DNA of 43,967 bases, from contig JAUREO010000011.1 in assembly GCA_030827365.1 (NCBI GenBank), positions 1 to 43,967 on the forward strand, given 5' to 3'. The first letter of the stretch is position 1, and each line of letters starts with the position of its first letter. The stretch is from Candidatus Poseidonia sp. Lineage in GTDB: Archaea; Thermoplasmatota; Poseidoniia; Poseidoniales; Poseidoniaceae. Positions 33,221 to 41,556 of the stretch are shown here, piece by piece. The notes beneath the pieces are model-generated. The model searched no databases. It saw nothing but the letters and a program-made list of their open reading frames with translations, and had not been told where the DNA came from. The translations under genes and the position numbers were made by a program.

Positions 33221-35032
33221 TCAATCCGTTGTTTTTCGTTGCCATCTTGAAATGAACAAACCAGCTAAGATGAGGACAAGAATTGAAGGTGCAAACGAAG
33301 GTACCGTTCCAGGACTATCAACAGATGCTCCTGTAACAACGAGGTAGTGGTAATTGTTGGCTTCATTGTATTCGTCAATGACGTTGACGTGGTCAATGGT
33401 TAATCTCAAATCAAATTGTCCGGTGTTTGGTACTGTGTAATTCCAAATCAATGTCACATTCCCCGCTCCCTGACCACTCACCGCTACGGAACGAGTTTCA
33501 AGTATCGTCCATGAAACAGAAGCTGAGCGGTCTGCGGGAGCAGATTCCAAACGGACCATGACCGTTCCACCATATTGCTTATTGTGTTCAAGAACACTCG
33601 TGATGGTGATGTTTCCAGTTCGTTCACCTGGACGAACGATGAGTCGGTCAACATTGGTTTCCGAAAGACTCCATGAAAAGTCAATCGAAGGAAGGATTTG
33701 AAACGCTGAAGCCTCTGTTGTGAATGTGTTTGAAGCATTGTCAACAATGACAGCTCGCACCATAAGATATTGGCGAGATTTCGATGCCCAATTCGATAAA
33801 CCGACTTGTGCATCCAATCCTGTTGTCCCAACAGTAATCCATCGGCCTGATAAGTCTGGGGTGTCACCAACTCCATTTCTATCAAAACCGTACTGTACAT
33901 AACTCGAAGAGGCGTCGATTCCAGAATATGCATCAAAGGCAACAGCAGTCACATTGGCAAGGCCTTGACGGTCTGTTGTCAGTTCGTCAATCAGCCATTC
34001 ATCAAATTCAGGTGCGGAGGTGTCAACATGAATTGCAATGAATTCTTCAGTGCCGATATTTCCAACTCTGTCCACTGCCCGCATCGAAAGATTGGTGGTG
34101 CCTTCATCAAAAGTCAATGTGACCGCATTACTCGTCGTTTGAGTCCACATTGTATCGGTCGGTTGTTTGTACTCAACATAAGCAAGACCAGACCCAGTAC
34201 CGTCTGAAACAGCGGTTTGCAAACCAGAAATGGTGATGGATTGTGAGTTTTGCCATGTTACACCGGTTCCCACAGTTAAACTCCCAATGGTAGGAGCAGT
34301 TCGATCGATTCCGATGTAAATCGTTTTTGTTGCTGTTAAACCCGAATCATCATACACTGTGAGCCTTGGACTCCAAATACCTTCACTCATCGAACCACTT
34401 GCCCAAGTCCAACCATAATTGATCGCGGTTGGACCATCGGTTGACGGTGAACCAGGCCCCGGAACTGCAGTAAGTGTGGCTTGTTTGAGGTCATCATCAC
34501 TTGCTTGCCATGAAAATCCAATGCTTCCATTTGCTTGGATGTTGAACCAAGCCCTATCTGTGCTTGATTCTCCTGTTCCATATGCAGGATTGAGTGCAGA
34601 GAATTGTGTAATGATGGGTACTTGATTGGCGATGGAAAAGGTTCCGCTGAAAGCGACTACGGCATCACTAACATCGCTATCCCACAACGTCGCTCTCAAA
34701 ACATAGGTATCGTTAGTGTAGAGTGTAGAATCAAAAAATGTCACCCATGGAGAAGACGATAGATTCTTGACCGTTGTAAACGTCGAATTATCATCTGAAA
34801 TTTCAATGAGAATAGAATCAACAGTTCCTGTTCCACTGATGGTAAAGGAAAGGGTCATCGAACCTGTAATTTCCTCATCTTGTTCAGGAGCACTGTTGAA
34901 ACTAAAATCAAGGTTCGAGGTGGTATAAAGTGGAGAATGATTTTGGAGAATTTCGGTTTCATGCGAGATTCCATTTGAGCCGATGGTCAATAGCAAAAGA
35001 AATGCCATTAGGACCGATACATTCCGGCTCAT
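33221..35032 (-). CDS. Secreted Ig/CARDB-type protein with C-terminal anchor
   Basis: The 603-residue product has a signal peptide (about residues 6-22) and beta-sandwich repeats. Parts read like the Ig-like domains of archaeal surface proteins (GTGVTWQNSQSITISGLQTAVSD and so on), and the last domain (about 470-570) has the CARDB ending DEYNEANNYHYLVV. One helix (APSILVLILAGLFISRW) and a short basic end close the protein, so it is anchored with almost no cytoplasmic part. No catalytic residues are recognised. The gene is divergent from the exoprotein at 35171 across a 138-base shared upstream region. Confidence 0.7.
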   Translation of the reverse strand: MSRNVSVLMAFLLLLTIGSNGISHETEILQNHSPLYTTSNLDFSFNSAPEQDEEITGSMTLSFTISGTGTVDSILIEISDDNSTFTTVKNLSSSPWVTFFDSTLYTNDTYVLRATLWDSDVSDAVVAFSGTFSIANQVPIITQFSALNPAYGTGESSTDRAWFNIQANGSIGFSWQASDDDLKQATLTAVPGPGSPSTDGPTAINYGWTWASGSMSEGIWSPRLTVYDDSGLTATKTIYIGIDRTAPTIGSLTVGTGVTWQNSQSITISGLQTAVSDGTGSGLAYVEYKQPTDTMWTQTTSNAVTLTFDEGTTNLSMRAVDRVGNIGTEEFIAIHVDTSAPEFDEWLIDELTTDRQGLANVTAVAFDAYSGIDASSSYVQYGFDRNGVGDTPDLSGRWITVGTTGLDAQVGLSNWASKSRQYLMVRAVIVDNASNTFTTEASAFQILPSIDFSWSLSETNVDRLIVRPGERTGNITITSVLEHNKQYGGTVMVRLESAPADRSASVSWTILETRSVAVSGQGAGNVTLIWNYTVPNTGQFDLRLTIDHVNVIDEYNEANNYHYLVVTGASVDSPGTVPSFAPSILVLILAGLFISRWQRKTTD

Positions 35033-35138
35033 GGTTGACGAGATGACACATTCTCCTTGAATTCTCCCCTTGTTTTTGTCAATTTCAGTGCATTCAAATT
35101 CATCTTAATGTTTGGGGAATTCTCAAATTAAAGAGATG

Positions 35139-35170
35139 GGTTCAAGTGCTTTACGAGGTCTACTTGAACC
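35139..35170 (+). promoter_or_regulatory. Leader hairpin abutting the start codon
   Basis: GGTTCAAGT (35139-35147) and ACTTGAACC (35162-35170) are perfect nine-base complements separated by 14 bases. The second arm ends on the base before ATG 35171, and the loop contains GAGGT (35155-35159), the only purine-rich candidate ribosome-binding site nearby. In RNA the stem would place this site in a loop close to the start codon. Translation control is inferred. An operator in DNA is the other reading. Confidence 0.5.
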
Positions 35171-37954
35171 ATGCAGCAGAAGAGAGGAGTGCTTCTCGCT
35201 TGTTTGTTTCTACTCCCATTACTCATTCAAACCACTTCAGCGGAGTCGAGTGGAAACATCGAAGCATCTACTGCCCAACTTTCGATGTCTCCAAACGAGC
35301 CGGTTGTAGGTGGAGATGTTACATTTTCTGTTATTCTCACAAATGTTGGCTCTGTTGATGCTTTTGATGTGAGATATGAATTTTTCAAAGGTGCTGTAGG
35401 CGAGAATTTGTTCAAAAGCAACGTCGTTGATATTCCACAAGGTCAGTCAGTCGTCGTAAGCGCAACATGGGGTTCACTTCCTGAAGGAGACCAACGCCTT
35501 TGGTTTCAATTCAAAGACGGGAATAGCGCTGCAACAAATTTTTACTATGATTTCAATGTCTTGGGATTACCCACACTTCGTGTGATAGATCTCGAGACCA
35601 CGCCTTCTGAAGCAATCCGTGCAGGGGACGCCCTTGATATTTCGATACGTGTCAAAAACACCGGTACTGTCGATGCGTCTCAAAGTATCCTTCTGCTCCA
35701 AGTCCCTGGTCAAACAGACCAGTACCTTGATACACCAGCCTTAACAGCTGGAGAGGAAACGTGGATCAATGTTTCAACGACCGCACCACAAACTGGAAGT
35801 CATCAAATCACTGCAACACCAGACATTAACAACGATATCGAAGAAGGTTCGGAGACCAACAAAGCAAAGATTTTGGATATCACTGTTATTCCGCACATGG
35901 ATTTGTATTTCAAAGAGGGTATTGCAATCATAAGTGTTGGTGATATGTTTGAAGGACCTTGGAGCGTCTCAGGTACTCTTGTTCGAAGCAATGGAGGCGG
36001 TACAACAACCGTTTCATTACAACTTGAAATTCCAAATCCGTCAGGCGGGGTGTTGAGAACAAATCACTTTGAAGTGACCTTAACCGGTGGTTCATTGGTT
36101 GAACAACCCTTCACTTACGAGTTCTCGTTGGACTCGCTACCATCCGGTCAACATATAGTGACTGCAACAATCAATTCAATCAATGATGCTTCCATTGTAC
36201 AAGAACGAATTGATAATGATGAGGCAACCACCACACTCAATATTAGCGAGGTCCCAGATGTTGTACTTGACCCAGCGATCGCCAATCTCACGTCGGTTGA
36301 TGCCGGAGGAGGAGTCTCATGGCTCGTTACCATTACAAACAACGGGGACATTGATGTCAGTGGTGTCTTGTTTTACAAATTTGACGATGGCGCCGTGAAG
36401 TCAATTAGAATTGACCCATTTAGGGCCCAAACAACTGAATTCATTATCATCAATCTCTCCTCAGGTCTCGGTCAACATGAAGCAATTTTCAACGCATCTT
36501 GGGTTTCTGACATCGGTAGTTACGATGCAGATTTGTCAAATTCAGTTTCAACAGGAAAGGTCAATGTGAATTCCCCCCTCAAATTGAAATGGGATTATGC
36601 CTCATTGCAAGTGCTCGATGCGGATGGAGCAAACGCAACATTTCCCCTTCGTCATGAACAGATGTACACACTTTCAATTGATTTGACTGCAACATCCTCA
36701 ACTGGTTCGATCAACATGACATGTGATGATGACCAAGGCGATACTACTGAAAGGATTCTTATTTCTATCGAGGAAGAAAGGCAACGAATCAATGTTCAAT
36801 GCAATTTTATGGCCCTTGCATCAATATCAAATGTCAAATTGATACCAGATAACTCAAATGCAATTGATTCGCTGTCAAGGTCGTTCCAAACAATAAATCC
36901 CAATGGCAACCTCGATTCAAGTGCAGACGCTTCGAGGGCTGGGACGGCCACAATTTTGGGCTTAAGTGCACTTGTCCTTGTCGGAGTTCTCATTGTCGCG
37001 TTCCTACTTACCAGAGACCGTGAAGAAGATGTTGAGCGAGATATTTTCGATTATTGTCCAGCGTGTGATGGTGAACTTGAAGGTGGTGAAGACCGATGTC
37101 CACATTGTTCCTTTAACCTAAAGAAGGCACGAAACCAATTCCACGATTGCCGCGAATGTGGGGAATCTATTCCAGATTTGTTAGAAAATTGTGCTTATTG
37201 CGGAGCAGTTCAAGACGTCACATCATTCTTTGAGCGCAGGCAACGAAGAGAGCCCCAAGAGAAGAAATCATTCGTCGCTTTGCCTGAAGATGAAGAAGAA
37301 GATGACGATGAGATCGTCACCGGTCAAGAAGACTTTGATTCAACCATAAGGGAATTTGGATACAATGAGGAACAACTCGAAAAGGAATGGGATTCGAATA
37401 TCGAGGCAGCAGAAGCAGAAGTTGAAGCCGCATACGACCGAAGGTTTGCCGATGAAATTGCTGAAGATGAAATGACCGACGAAGAACTTGAAGCCTACAA
37501 ATCTCAAGTGACGACGACAATTCGAAAAGCATCTTCGGCTGACCATGATATTGATGCCATACTCAAGGGTAAGAAATCGATGAAATCTGTCAAAGAAGAT
37601 GACTCCGAACTTTCGGCATCAGATGCGCATATTCGTGAACAATTGTTTGAAATCACCGGTGAGGAAGGGGTTCTACCAGGTGAAAAGGTTCAAGTCGGTA
37701 TGCAAATGAGTAATTCTTCTCTTGCGGGTAACGAAGTCCAAGAAGCAGCGATGGACTTCACAATAGAAGAAGAAGACCTACCAATTGCAAAACAAGGCGA
37801 AGAAGTCCACGATGAACTCAACCCACAGCGAAGTCGAATATCTCGTCGAAGACCAAATCAAAAGAAGACGGAAACTGCTGAATGTGGTGCTTGTGGTGCA
37901 GAAATTGAAACAAGTGCAAACGAATGCAATGTATGTGGGGCTCAATTTGAGTGA
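35171..37954 (+). CDS. CARDB-repeat membrane protein with cytoplasmic zinc ribbons
   Basis: The 927-residue product begins with a signal peptide (about 6-23, then TSAESS). The outer region is a row of CARDB-like units (about 36-115, 143-235 and more), one with the typical NNDIEEGSETNKAKI ending. One helix spans about residues 592-613. The tail of about 310 residues begins with two zinc ribbons (C629-x2-C632 with CPHC; CREC with CAYC), continues as a highly acidic, probably helical segment, and ends in a third ribbon (C905, C908, C919, C922). The same architecture appears in the proteins starting at 3029 and 10932. A structural or sensing role at the envelope is inferred. Confidence 0.75.
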   Translation: MQQKRGVLLACLFLLPLLIQTTSAESSGNIEASTAQLSMSPNEPVVGGDVTFSVILTNVGSVDAFDVRYEFFKGAVGENLFKSNVVDIPQGQSVVVSATWGSLPEGDQRLWFQFKDGNSAATNFYYDFNVLGLPTLRVIDLETTPSEAIRAGDALDISIRVKNTGTVDASQSILLLQVPGQTDQYLDTPALTAGEETWINVSTTAPQTGSHQITATPDINNDIEEGSETNKAKILDITVIPHMDLYFKEGIAIISVGDMFEGPWSVSGTLVRSNGGGTTTVSLQLEIPNPSGGVLRTNHFEVTLTGGSLVEQPFTYEFSLDSLPSGQHIVTATINSINDASIVQERIDNDEATTTLNISEVPDVVLDPAIANLTSVDAGGGVSWLVTITNNGDIDVSGVLFYKFDDGAVKSIRIDPFRAQTTEFIIINLSSGLGQHEAIFNASWVSDIGSYDADLSNSVSTGKVNVNSPLKLKWDYASLQVLDADGANATFPLRHEQMYTLSIDLTATSSTGSINMTCDDDQGDTTERILISIEEERQRINVQCNFMALASISNVKLIPDNSNAIDSLSRSFQTINPNGNLDSSADASRAGTATILGLSALVLVGVLIVAFLLTRDREEDVERDIFDYCPACDGELEGGEDRCPHCSFNLKKARNQFHDCRECGESIPDLLENCAYCGAVQDVTSFFERRQRREPQEKKSFVALPEDEEEDDDEIVTGQEDFDSTIREFGYNEEQLEKEWDSNIEAAEAEVEAAYDRRFADEIAEDEMTDEELEAYKSQVTTTIRKASSADHDIDAILKGKKSMKSVKEDDSELSASDAHIREQLFEITGEEGVLPGEKVQVGMQMSNSSLAGNEVQEAAMDFTIEEEDLPIAKQGEEVHDELNPQRSRISRRRPNQKKTETAECGACGAEIETSANECNVCGAQFE

Positions 37955-38102
37955 AGGTGCCTGTCAGCGTTCATAGGGTTCGTCATCGCCGTAGCTCGGT
38001 TTCCATTAGCGTCATCCAGGCAATACTTCCCAAACGCTTCAGTTGTATCAAATCAGCGATGTTTGTGCAAGCAATTGATAATATGAGGGCCTATGGCCGA
38101 AC

Positions 38103-38636
38103 ATGATGCGTAGGATGACCGTCGTTGCGGCGATTCTCCTCCTTTCGACTTCAATGTTGAGTGGATGCATGGGGCTAATTCTCGCAAGAGAATCAATCGA
38201 AGAACTTCGTGAACCTGCAATACCGAGTATTCGATACGAAAAAATATCGATCACTCAAATATGGAACACACTGGAGGTTCAACCGTACACGAATCGATCA
38301 ACATTCATTGTCGACGACTCGACGAATCGTATCAGTATCTATCTCAAGGTCAATTTCAATTGGCCAGCACTCGTCAATCAATCGCAATTTGTAAGGGCGT
38401 CATTAACCGATGCAGAAGGTATAGTTCAATGGCAAGAAGATGTAAGTTCAGACTACGAACCGACAGAAAAGCAATTGTTACCGGCTCCATCATTTGCTAT
38501 GGGTGAGTGGGTCTTGAACGTCGAAGCACGTGGCTATGGAGAAAGTGTTGTCAATCAAATCAAGGATGAATTTAGTATCCGAGTCACGGTCGAAAAGTCA
38601 TGCATTCAATATCCACTTGAAGACAGTTGCTTCTAA
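38103..38636 (+). CDS. Putative lipoprotein
   Basis: The 177-residue product has a short Arg-rich start, a hydrophobic segment and a lipobox-like LSGC with Cys22, so it is probably exported and lipid-anchored through that cysteine. The mature part is mostly beta with a NWPALVNQSQFVRASLTDAEG stretch, and two cysteines near the C-terminus may form a disulfide. No family is recognised. ATG 38106 is an alternative start. Its stop overlaps the stop of the Cas4-like gene on the other strand by four bases. The upstream 148-base gap holds a GATAATATGAGGGCC promoter-like string just before the start. Confidence 0.6.
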   Translation: MMRRMTVVAAILLLSTSMLSGCMGLILARESIEELREPAIPSIRYEKISITQIWNTLEVQPYTNRSTFIVDDSTNRISIYLKVNFNWPALVNQSQFVRASLTDAEGIVQWQEDVSSDYEPTEKQLLPAPSFAMGEWVLNVEARGYGESVVNQIKDEFSIRVTVEKSCIQYPLEDSCF

Positions 38637-39835
38637 GTAAGGCGTTCTGGACATGCGTGAGCCCTTGAACAATTGTTACATTTTCCAACTCGTTCATGGT
38701 TTCGATGAGCACCACCGGTCACCATGGCTTCTTGTACCGCTTTGATTTTAGATTCTAACAGTTCTCGATTTTCTTGGTTCCACAAAATCTTGAACACCTT
38801 TTCATTGCCGTAATTGATGACACCATAGGATGGTTGGTGTTGTGTTGAGGATTCAACGAGTTTTAGATAGGCGAGAATCTGCACTTTATGACTCTCATGT
38901 GGAACTTTTGGTGGACGGCCAGACTTCTGTTCGACAGGAATGAACTCTTGGTCGATGATGACAATTTGATTCGGTCGTCCGCGTAATCCAGTGTTTGAAT
39001 CGATAAGGAGGGCTTCACTGGATTCTTCGGAATCTGAATACACAACTTGCGTAGACAAGTCAATGCCAATTACCGTGCTGAGTTTGATCATCTGTTCGTG
39101 CGCTATCAAGGCTTTCTTGAGTCGATATGTTGAGAACAATGTCCAAACCAAAGCGGTGACGACAAGAATAAATGCAGCTTTTTCCTTGTCATCTGCCCAT
39201 TGCAATGCAATGGAGTGTAAGGCGAGTATAATCGAGCCAAAAAGGAGCGCTGATTCAATTCGTCCACCTTCAAACCAACCACCAATAAAATCAGGAGGTT
39301 CAAAAATTGGTTCAATCAGCATTGGCTCGCTTGGTTTCGTCGTTTCCAAATTCACCCAACTTCGCCAAGGTAATGTGATGGTAAAGATGGCTAAAATGAG
39401 TGAACTTAAAGCCCATAATGCGAGATATCGTGGGACCTCATTCGAAGCGGATTGGATATTGTCGACATTCAAAAACACGAATCCATCGATGCAAAGGATG
39501 ACCACGACACTCACCCACCATGTCCAAATCTCGAGATTTCTTCGTTCCCGAATTTGATTTTCCGTCAACTCAAGCGCTGCTTTTGAAATCTCTTCGTTTC
39601 GTTCAACACCTTGAAGAATCGAATGTCCTTGACCTGCTACCCCACTTTTTGAGAGAGCCCATGAAAGAGGACAATATGTGAATTTTTCAAGGTCGCTTGC
39701 GCTTACTTCAAGCTTATCGCCTTGTTCGGTTTGGTAAAAACCGTCTTCATTCGGGGTCGCTTGAATGGTTTGATATTCAACGCTCAAGTTCACACTCCCC
39801 CCGATACTAAAGGCAAACTTATGAAACATAAACAT
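38633..39835 (-). CDS. Membrane-embedded Cas4/RecB-like nuclease-fold protein
   Basis: The 400-residue protein has the landmarks of the Cas4/Dna2 branch of PD-(D/E)XK nucleases: an early cysteine (SASDLEKFTYCPLSW, C55), GLRGRPNQIVI (N289 where the family has Asp), IPVEQKSG (E302, K304), HKVQILAYLKLVE (Q319, Y323), and three closing cysteines (C386, C389, C395) that with C55 could hold an iron-sulfur cluster. Between C55 and the core are four hydrophobic helices (about 103-123, 136-157, 195-212, 218-237), not part of ordinary Cas4. No cas gene or CRISPR array is present. Activity is uncertain because of the Asp-to-Asn change. A GTG at residue 15 behind GGGGGAG is an alternative start. Confidence 0.75.
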   Translation of the reverse strand: MFMFHKFAFSIGGSVNLSVEYQTIQATPNEDGFYQTEQGDKLEVSASDLEKFTYCPLSWALSKSGVAGQGHSILQGVERNEEISKAALELTENQIRERRNLEIWTWWVSVVVILCIDGFVFLNVDNIQSASNEVPRYLALWALSSLILAIFTITLPWRSWVNLETTKPSEPMLIEPIFEPPDFIGGWFEGGRIESALLFGSIILALHSIALQWADDKEKAAFILVVTALVWTLFSTYRLKKALIAHEQMIKLSTVIGIDLSTQVVYSDSEESSEALLIDSNTGLRGRPNQIVIIDQEFIPVEQKSGRPPKVPHESHKVQILAYLKLVESSTQHQPSYGVINYGNEKVFKILWNQENRELLESKIKAVQEAMVTGGAHRNHERVGKCNNCSRAHACPERLT

Positions 39836-39876
39836 GCTTGCTTACAAGATAAACAACGATTTCATCCTGCGAAGCG

Positions 39877-39888
39877 GTTTAATAGGGG
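39877..39888 (+). promoter_or_regulatory. Putative promoter of rps2
   Basis: GTTTAATAGGGG lies about 32 bases before the rps2 ATG in the 84-base region shared with the divergent Cas4-like gene. TTTAATA is TATA-box-like; the G-run just after it recurs at other promoter candidates in the window. Confidence 0.35.
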
Positions 39889-39919
39889 CTGTTGGTGGCT
39901 CAATCGCTGAGGATTGCAC

Positions 39920-40528
39920 ATGAGTGAAGAAATCGAGTTGCTAATCGCATCCGAACTCTACGAAGAAAATGCTGTCAACATTGGAACTCAGCAAAAGAGT
40001 GCTGACATGCAGAGATTCATTGAGAGGGTTCGAGAAGACGGTTTGTACATGCTCAATGTGAACATGACCGACCACCGAATTCGCTCCATTGCGGCAATGC
40101 TCAATACCTACGACCCACCTTCAATCATGGTCGTTTCTGCACGACAATACGGACAACGACCTGCACGTATGTTTGCAGAAGCCATAGGTGCCCATGCGTC
40201 CGTTGGCCGATTTATCCCAGGCTCCCTCACCAACCCCTCTCTTCGTTCCTATGTCGAACCAGACATTTTGTTTGTGACTGACCCTGCTGCAGACCAACAA
40301 GCCCTCATCGAAGCGGTCAACTCGGGACTCCCTATCGTTGGTATTGTGGATGCAAACAACAACTTGAGAAATGTCGATATTGCTTTGCCAGCAAACAACA
40401 AAGGCCGAAGGTCACTCGCTCTTGTCTACTACCTGCTTGCTCGAGAAGTTCTCAAAATTAGAGGCGAAACCACTGATGAACAGTGGGCAACTGAGCAAGA
40501 TCTCAACGATTGGCTCTCCACCTTCTAA
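39920..40528 (+). CDS. rps2: 30S ribosomal protein S2 (uS2)
   Basis: The 202-residue protein matches archaeal S2: IGTQQKSADMQRFIERVREDGLYMLNV, followed by PSIMVVSARQYGQRPARMFAEAIGA, GRFIPGSLTNPSL and PDILFVTDPAADQQALIEAVNSGLPIVGIVDANN. Archaeal/eukaryotic-type S2 lacks the bacterial coiled-coil insertion, and this one does too. It sits at the small-subunit head-body junction. ATG 39920 is preferred over the TTG at 39914, with GAGG about seven bases upstream. The gene stands alone here, and its last four bases overlap the convergent dus gene. Confidence 0.96.
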   Translation: MSEEIELLIASELYEENAVNIGTQQKSADMQRFIERVREDGLYMLNVNMTDHRIRSIAAMLNTYDPPSIMVVSARQYGQRPARMFAEAIGAHASVGRFIPGSLTNPSLRSYVEPDILFVTDPAADQQALIEAVNSGLPIVGIVDANNNLRNVDIALPANNKGRRSLALVYYLLAREVLKIRGETTDEQWATEQDLNDWLSTF

Positions 40529-41556
40529 ACAGAAGCACCGTCGCCAAGAAATCGACTTATTTCAGCAGCCATTAATTCAGGTGTTGGTTGCGTATGCATG
40601 ATGGTTCTCACCTTTTTTGAGCCGGGCAGACCTTTGGTAAATGCCACGGCATGTCGCTGCATCCATCTTGGTTGAATTCCAATCGTTTGCTGGGCATATT
40701 CGATGTACTTATCCCAACACCACTGACGAGTCTTAAATTGCTGTTGTTGTTCATTTCTATCGAACCAATCTTCATCTGCCTTGACCCAAGGTAAATCTTG
40801 TTCGTCCATCCAACCGAGTCCCACTTTGATGTCAGCGAACACCGAAGGTCTTCCAATGGCTCCACGCCCAACCATTAACCCTGATGCGGCAGTTCGATTG
40901 AGGCATGCTGCTGCTGACTCTGCATCAACAATGTCACCGTTTGCAACCACTGGAATTTCCACAGCGTTCACGGCTTCTTCGATGGCAGACCAATTTGCAT
41001 TGCCCTGATACCGTTGTTTCAGTGTTCGTCCATGAATACACAATCGTTGTGCTCCTACGTCCTCTAATCGTCGGCAAATTTCAGTCGCATTGTTGGCTTG
41101 ACCACCGGTACCAAGTCGCATTTTTGCAGTGATTGGAATGGAAACAGATTGTACAATTTCTTCAACCATGTCAACCAGCGTATCCGGTTCCCCCATCAGC
41201 GCTGCTCCAGCACATATTTTGGTCACCTTTGGTGCAGGACATCCAAAATTGAGGTCGATGATGTCAGCACTTGCTTCGAGCATGGTTGCGGCCGTAGCCA
41301 TATCGTTAAGGTCACCTCCAAAGATTTGGGGAATGAATGGAACTTCTCTTTCATCTGATTCCATTTTTCGCCATGATGCTGCCGCTTCTCGGGTCAGTGC
41401 TGTTGAATTTGTGAATTCTGTGATAGTCACATCTGCTCCGCAATCCTTTGCTAATAGGCGAAAGGGTAAGTCAGAAACACCTGCCATCGGAGCAAGAAAC
41501 AAGGGTCTTGGTTCCCCATGCCAAGCACCGGGTTTGTTTTGTATGTACTGGCTCAT
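40525..41556 (-). CDS. dus: tRNA-dihydrouridine synthase
   Basis: The 343-residue protein is a Dus-family flavoenzyme: LAPMAGVSDLPFR at the N-terminus of the TIM barrel, the active-site loop DLNFGCPAPKV with C106 as the expected proton donor, ITAKMRLG, LCIHGRTLKQRYQG and PVVANGDI for flavin and RNA contacts, and GLMVGRGAIGRP for FMN phosphate binding. It reduces uridine in the D-loop of tRNA using reduced FMN. The start codon shares one base with the stop of the upstream winged-helix gene (TAATG), so the two are probably co-transcribed. Confidence 0.93.
   Translation of the reverse strand: MSQYIQNKPGAWHGEPRPLFLAPMAGVSDLPFRLLAKDCGADVTITEFTNSTALTREAAASWRKMESDEREVPFIPQIFGGDLNDMATAATMLEASADIIDLNFGCPAPKVTKICAGAALMGEPDTLVDMVEEIVQSVSIPITAKMRLGTGGQANNATEICRRLEDVGAQRLCIHGRTLKQRYQGNANWSAIEEAVNAVEIPVVANGDIVDAESAAACLNRTAASGLMVGRGAIGRPSVFADIKVGLGWMDEQDLPWVKADEDWFDRNEQQQQFKTRQWCWDKYIEYAQQTIGIQPRWMQRHAVAFTKGLPGSKKVRTIMHTQPTPELMAAEISRFLGDGASV

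Noticed and set aside
35139-35170. tRNA T-arm or partial tRNA gene suggested by GGTTCAAG
   Set aside because: No acceptor, D or anticodon stem can be placed around it. The symmetry is explained by a simple hairpin, and the second arm abuts a start codon.
37955-38102. Small RNA or tRNA in the 148-base gap
   Set aside because: Only a weak TGCCTG/CAGGCA pair with a long loop and a short GGCC-TAT-GGCC palindrome are present. No conserved RNA structure can be drawn.
38633-39835. CRISPR locus suggested by the Cas4-like gene
   Set aside because: No regularly spaced direct repeats and no cas1, cas2, cas3 or effector genes are visible anywhere in the window. The extra membrane helices also set it apart from CRISPR Cas4.
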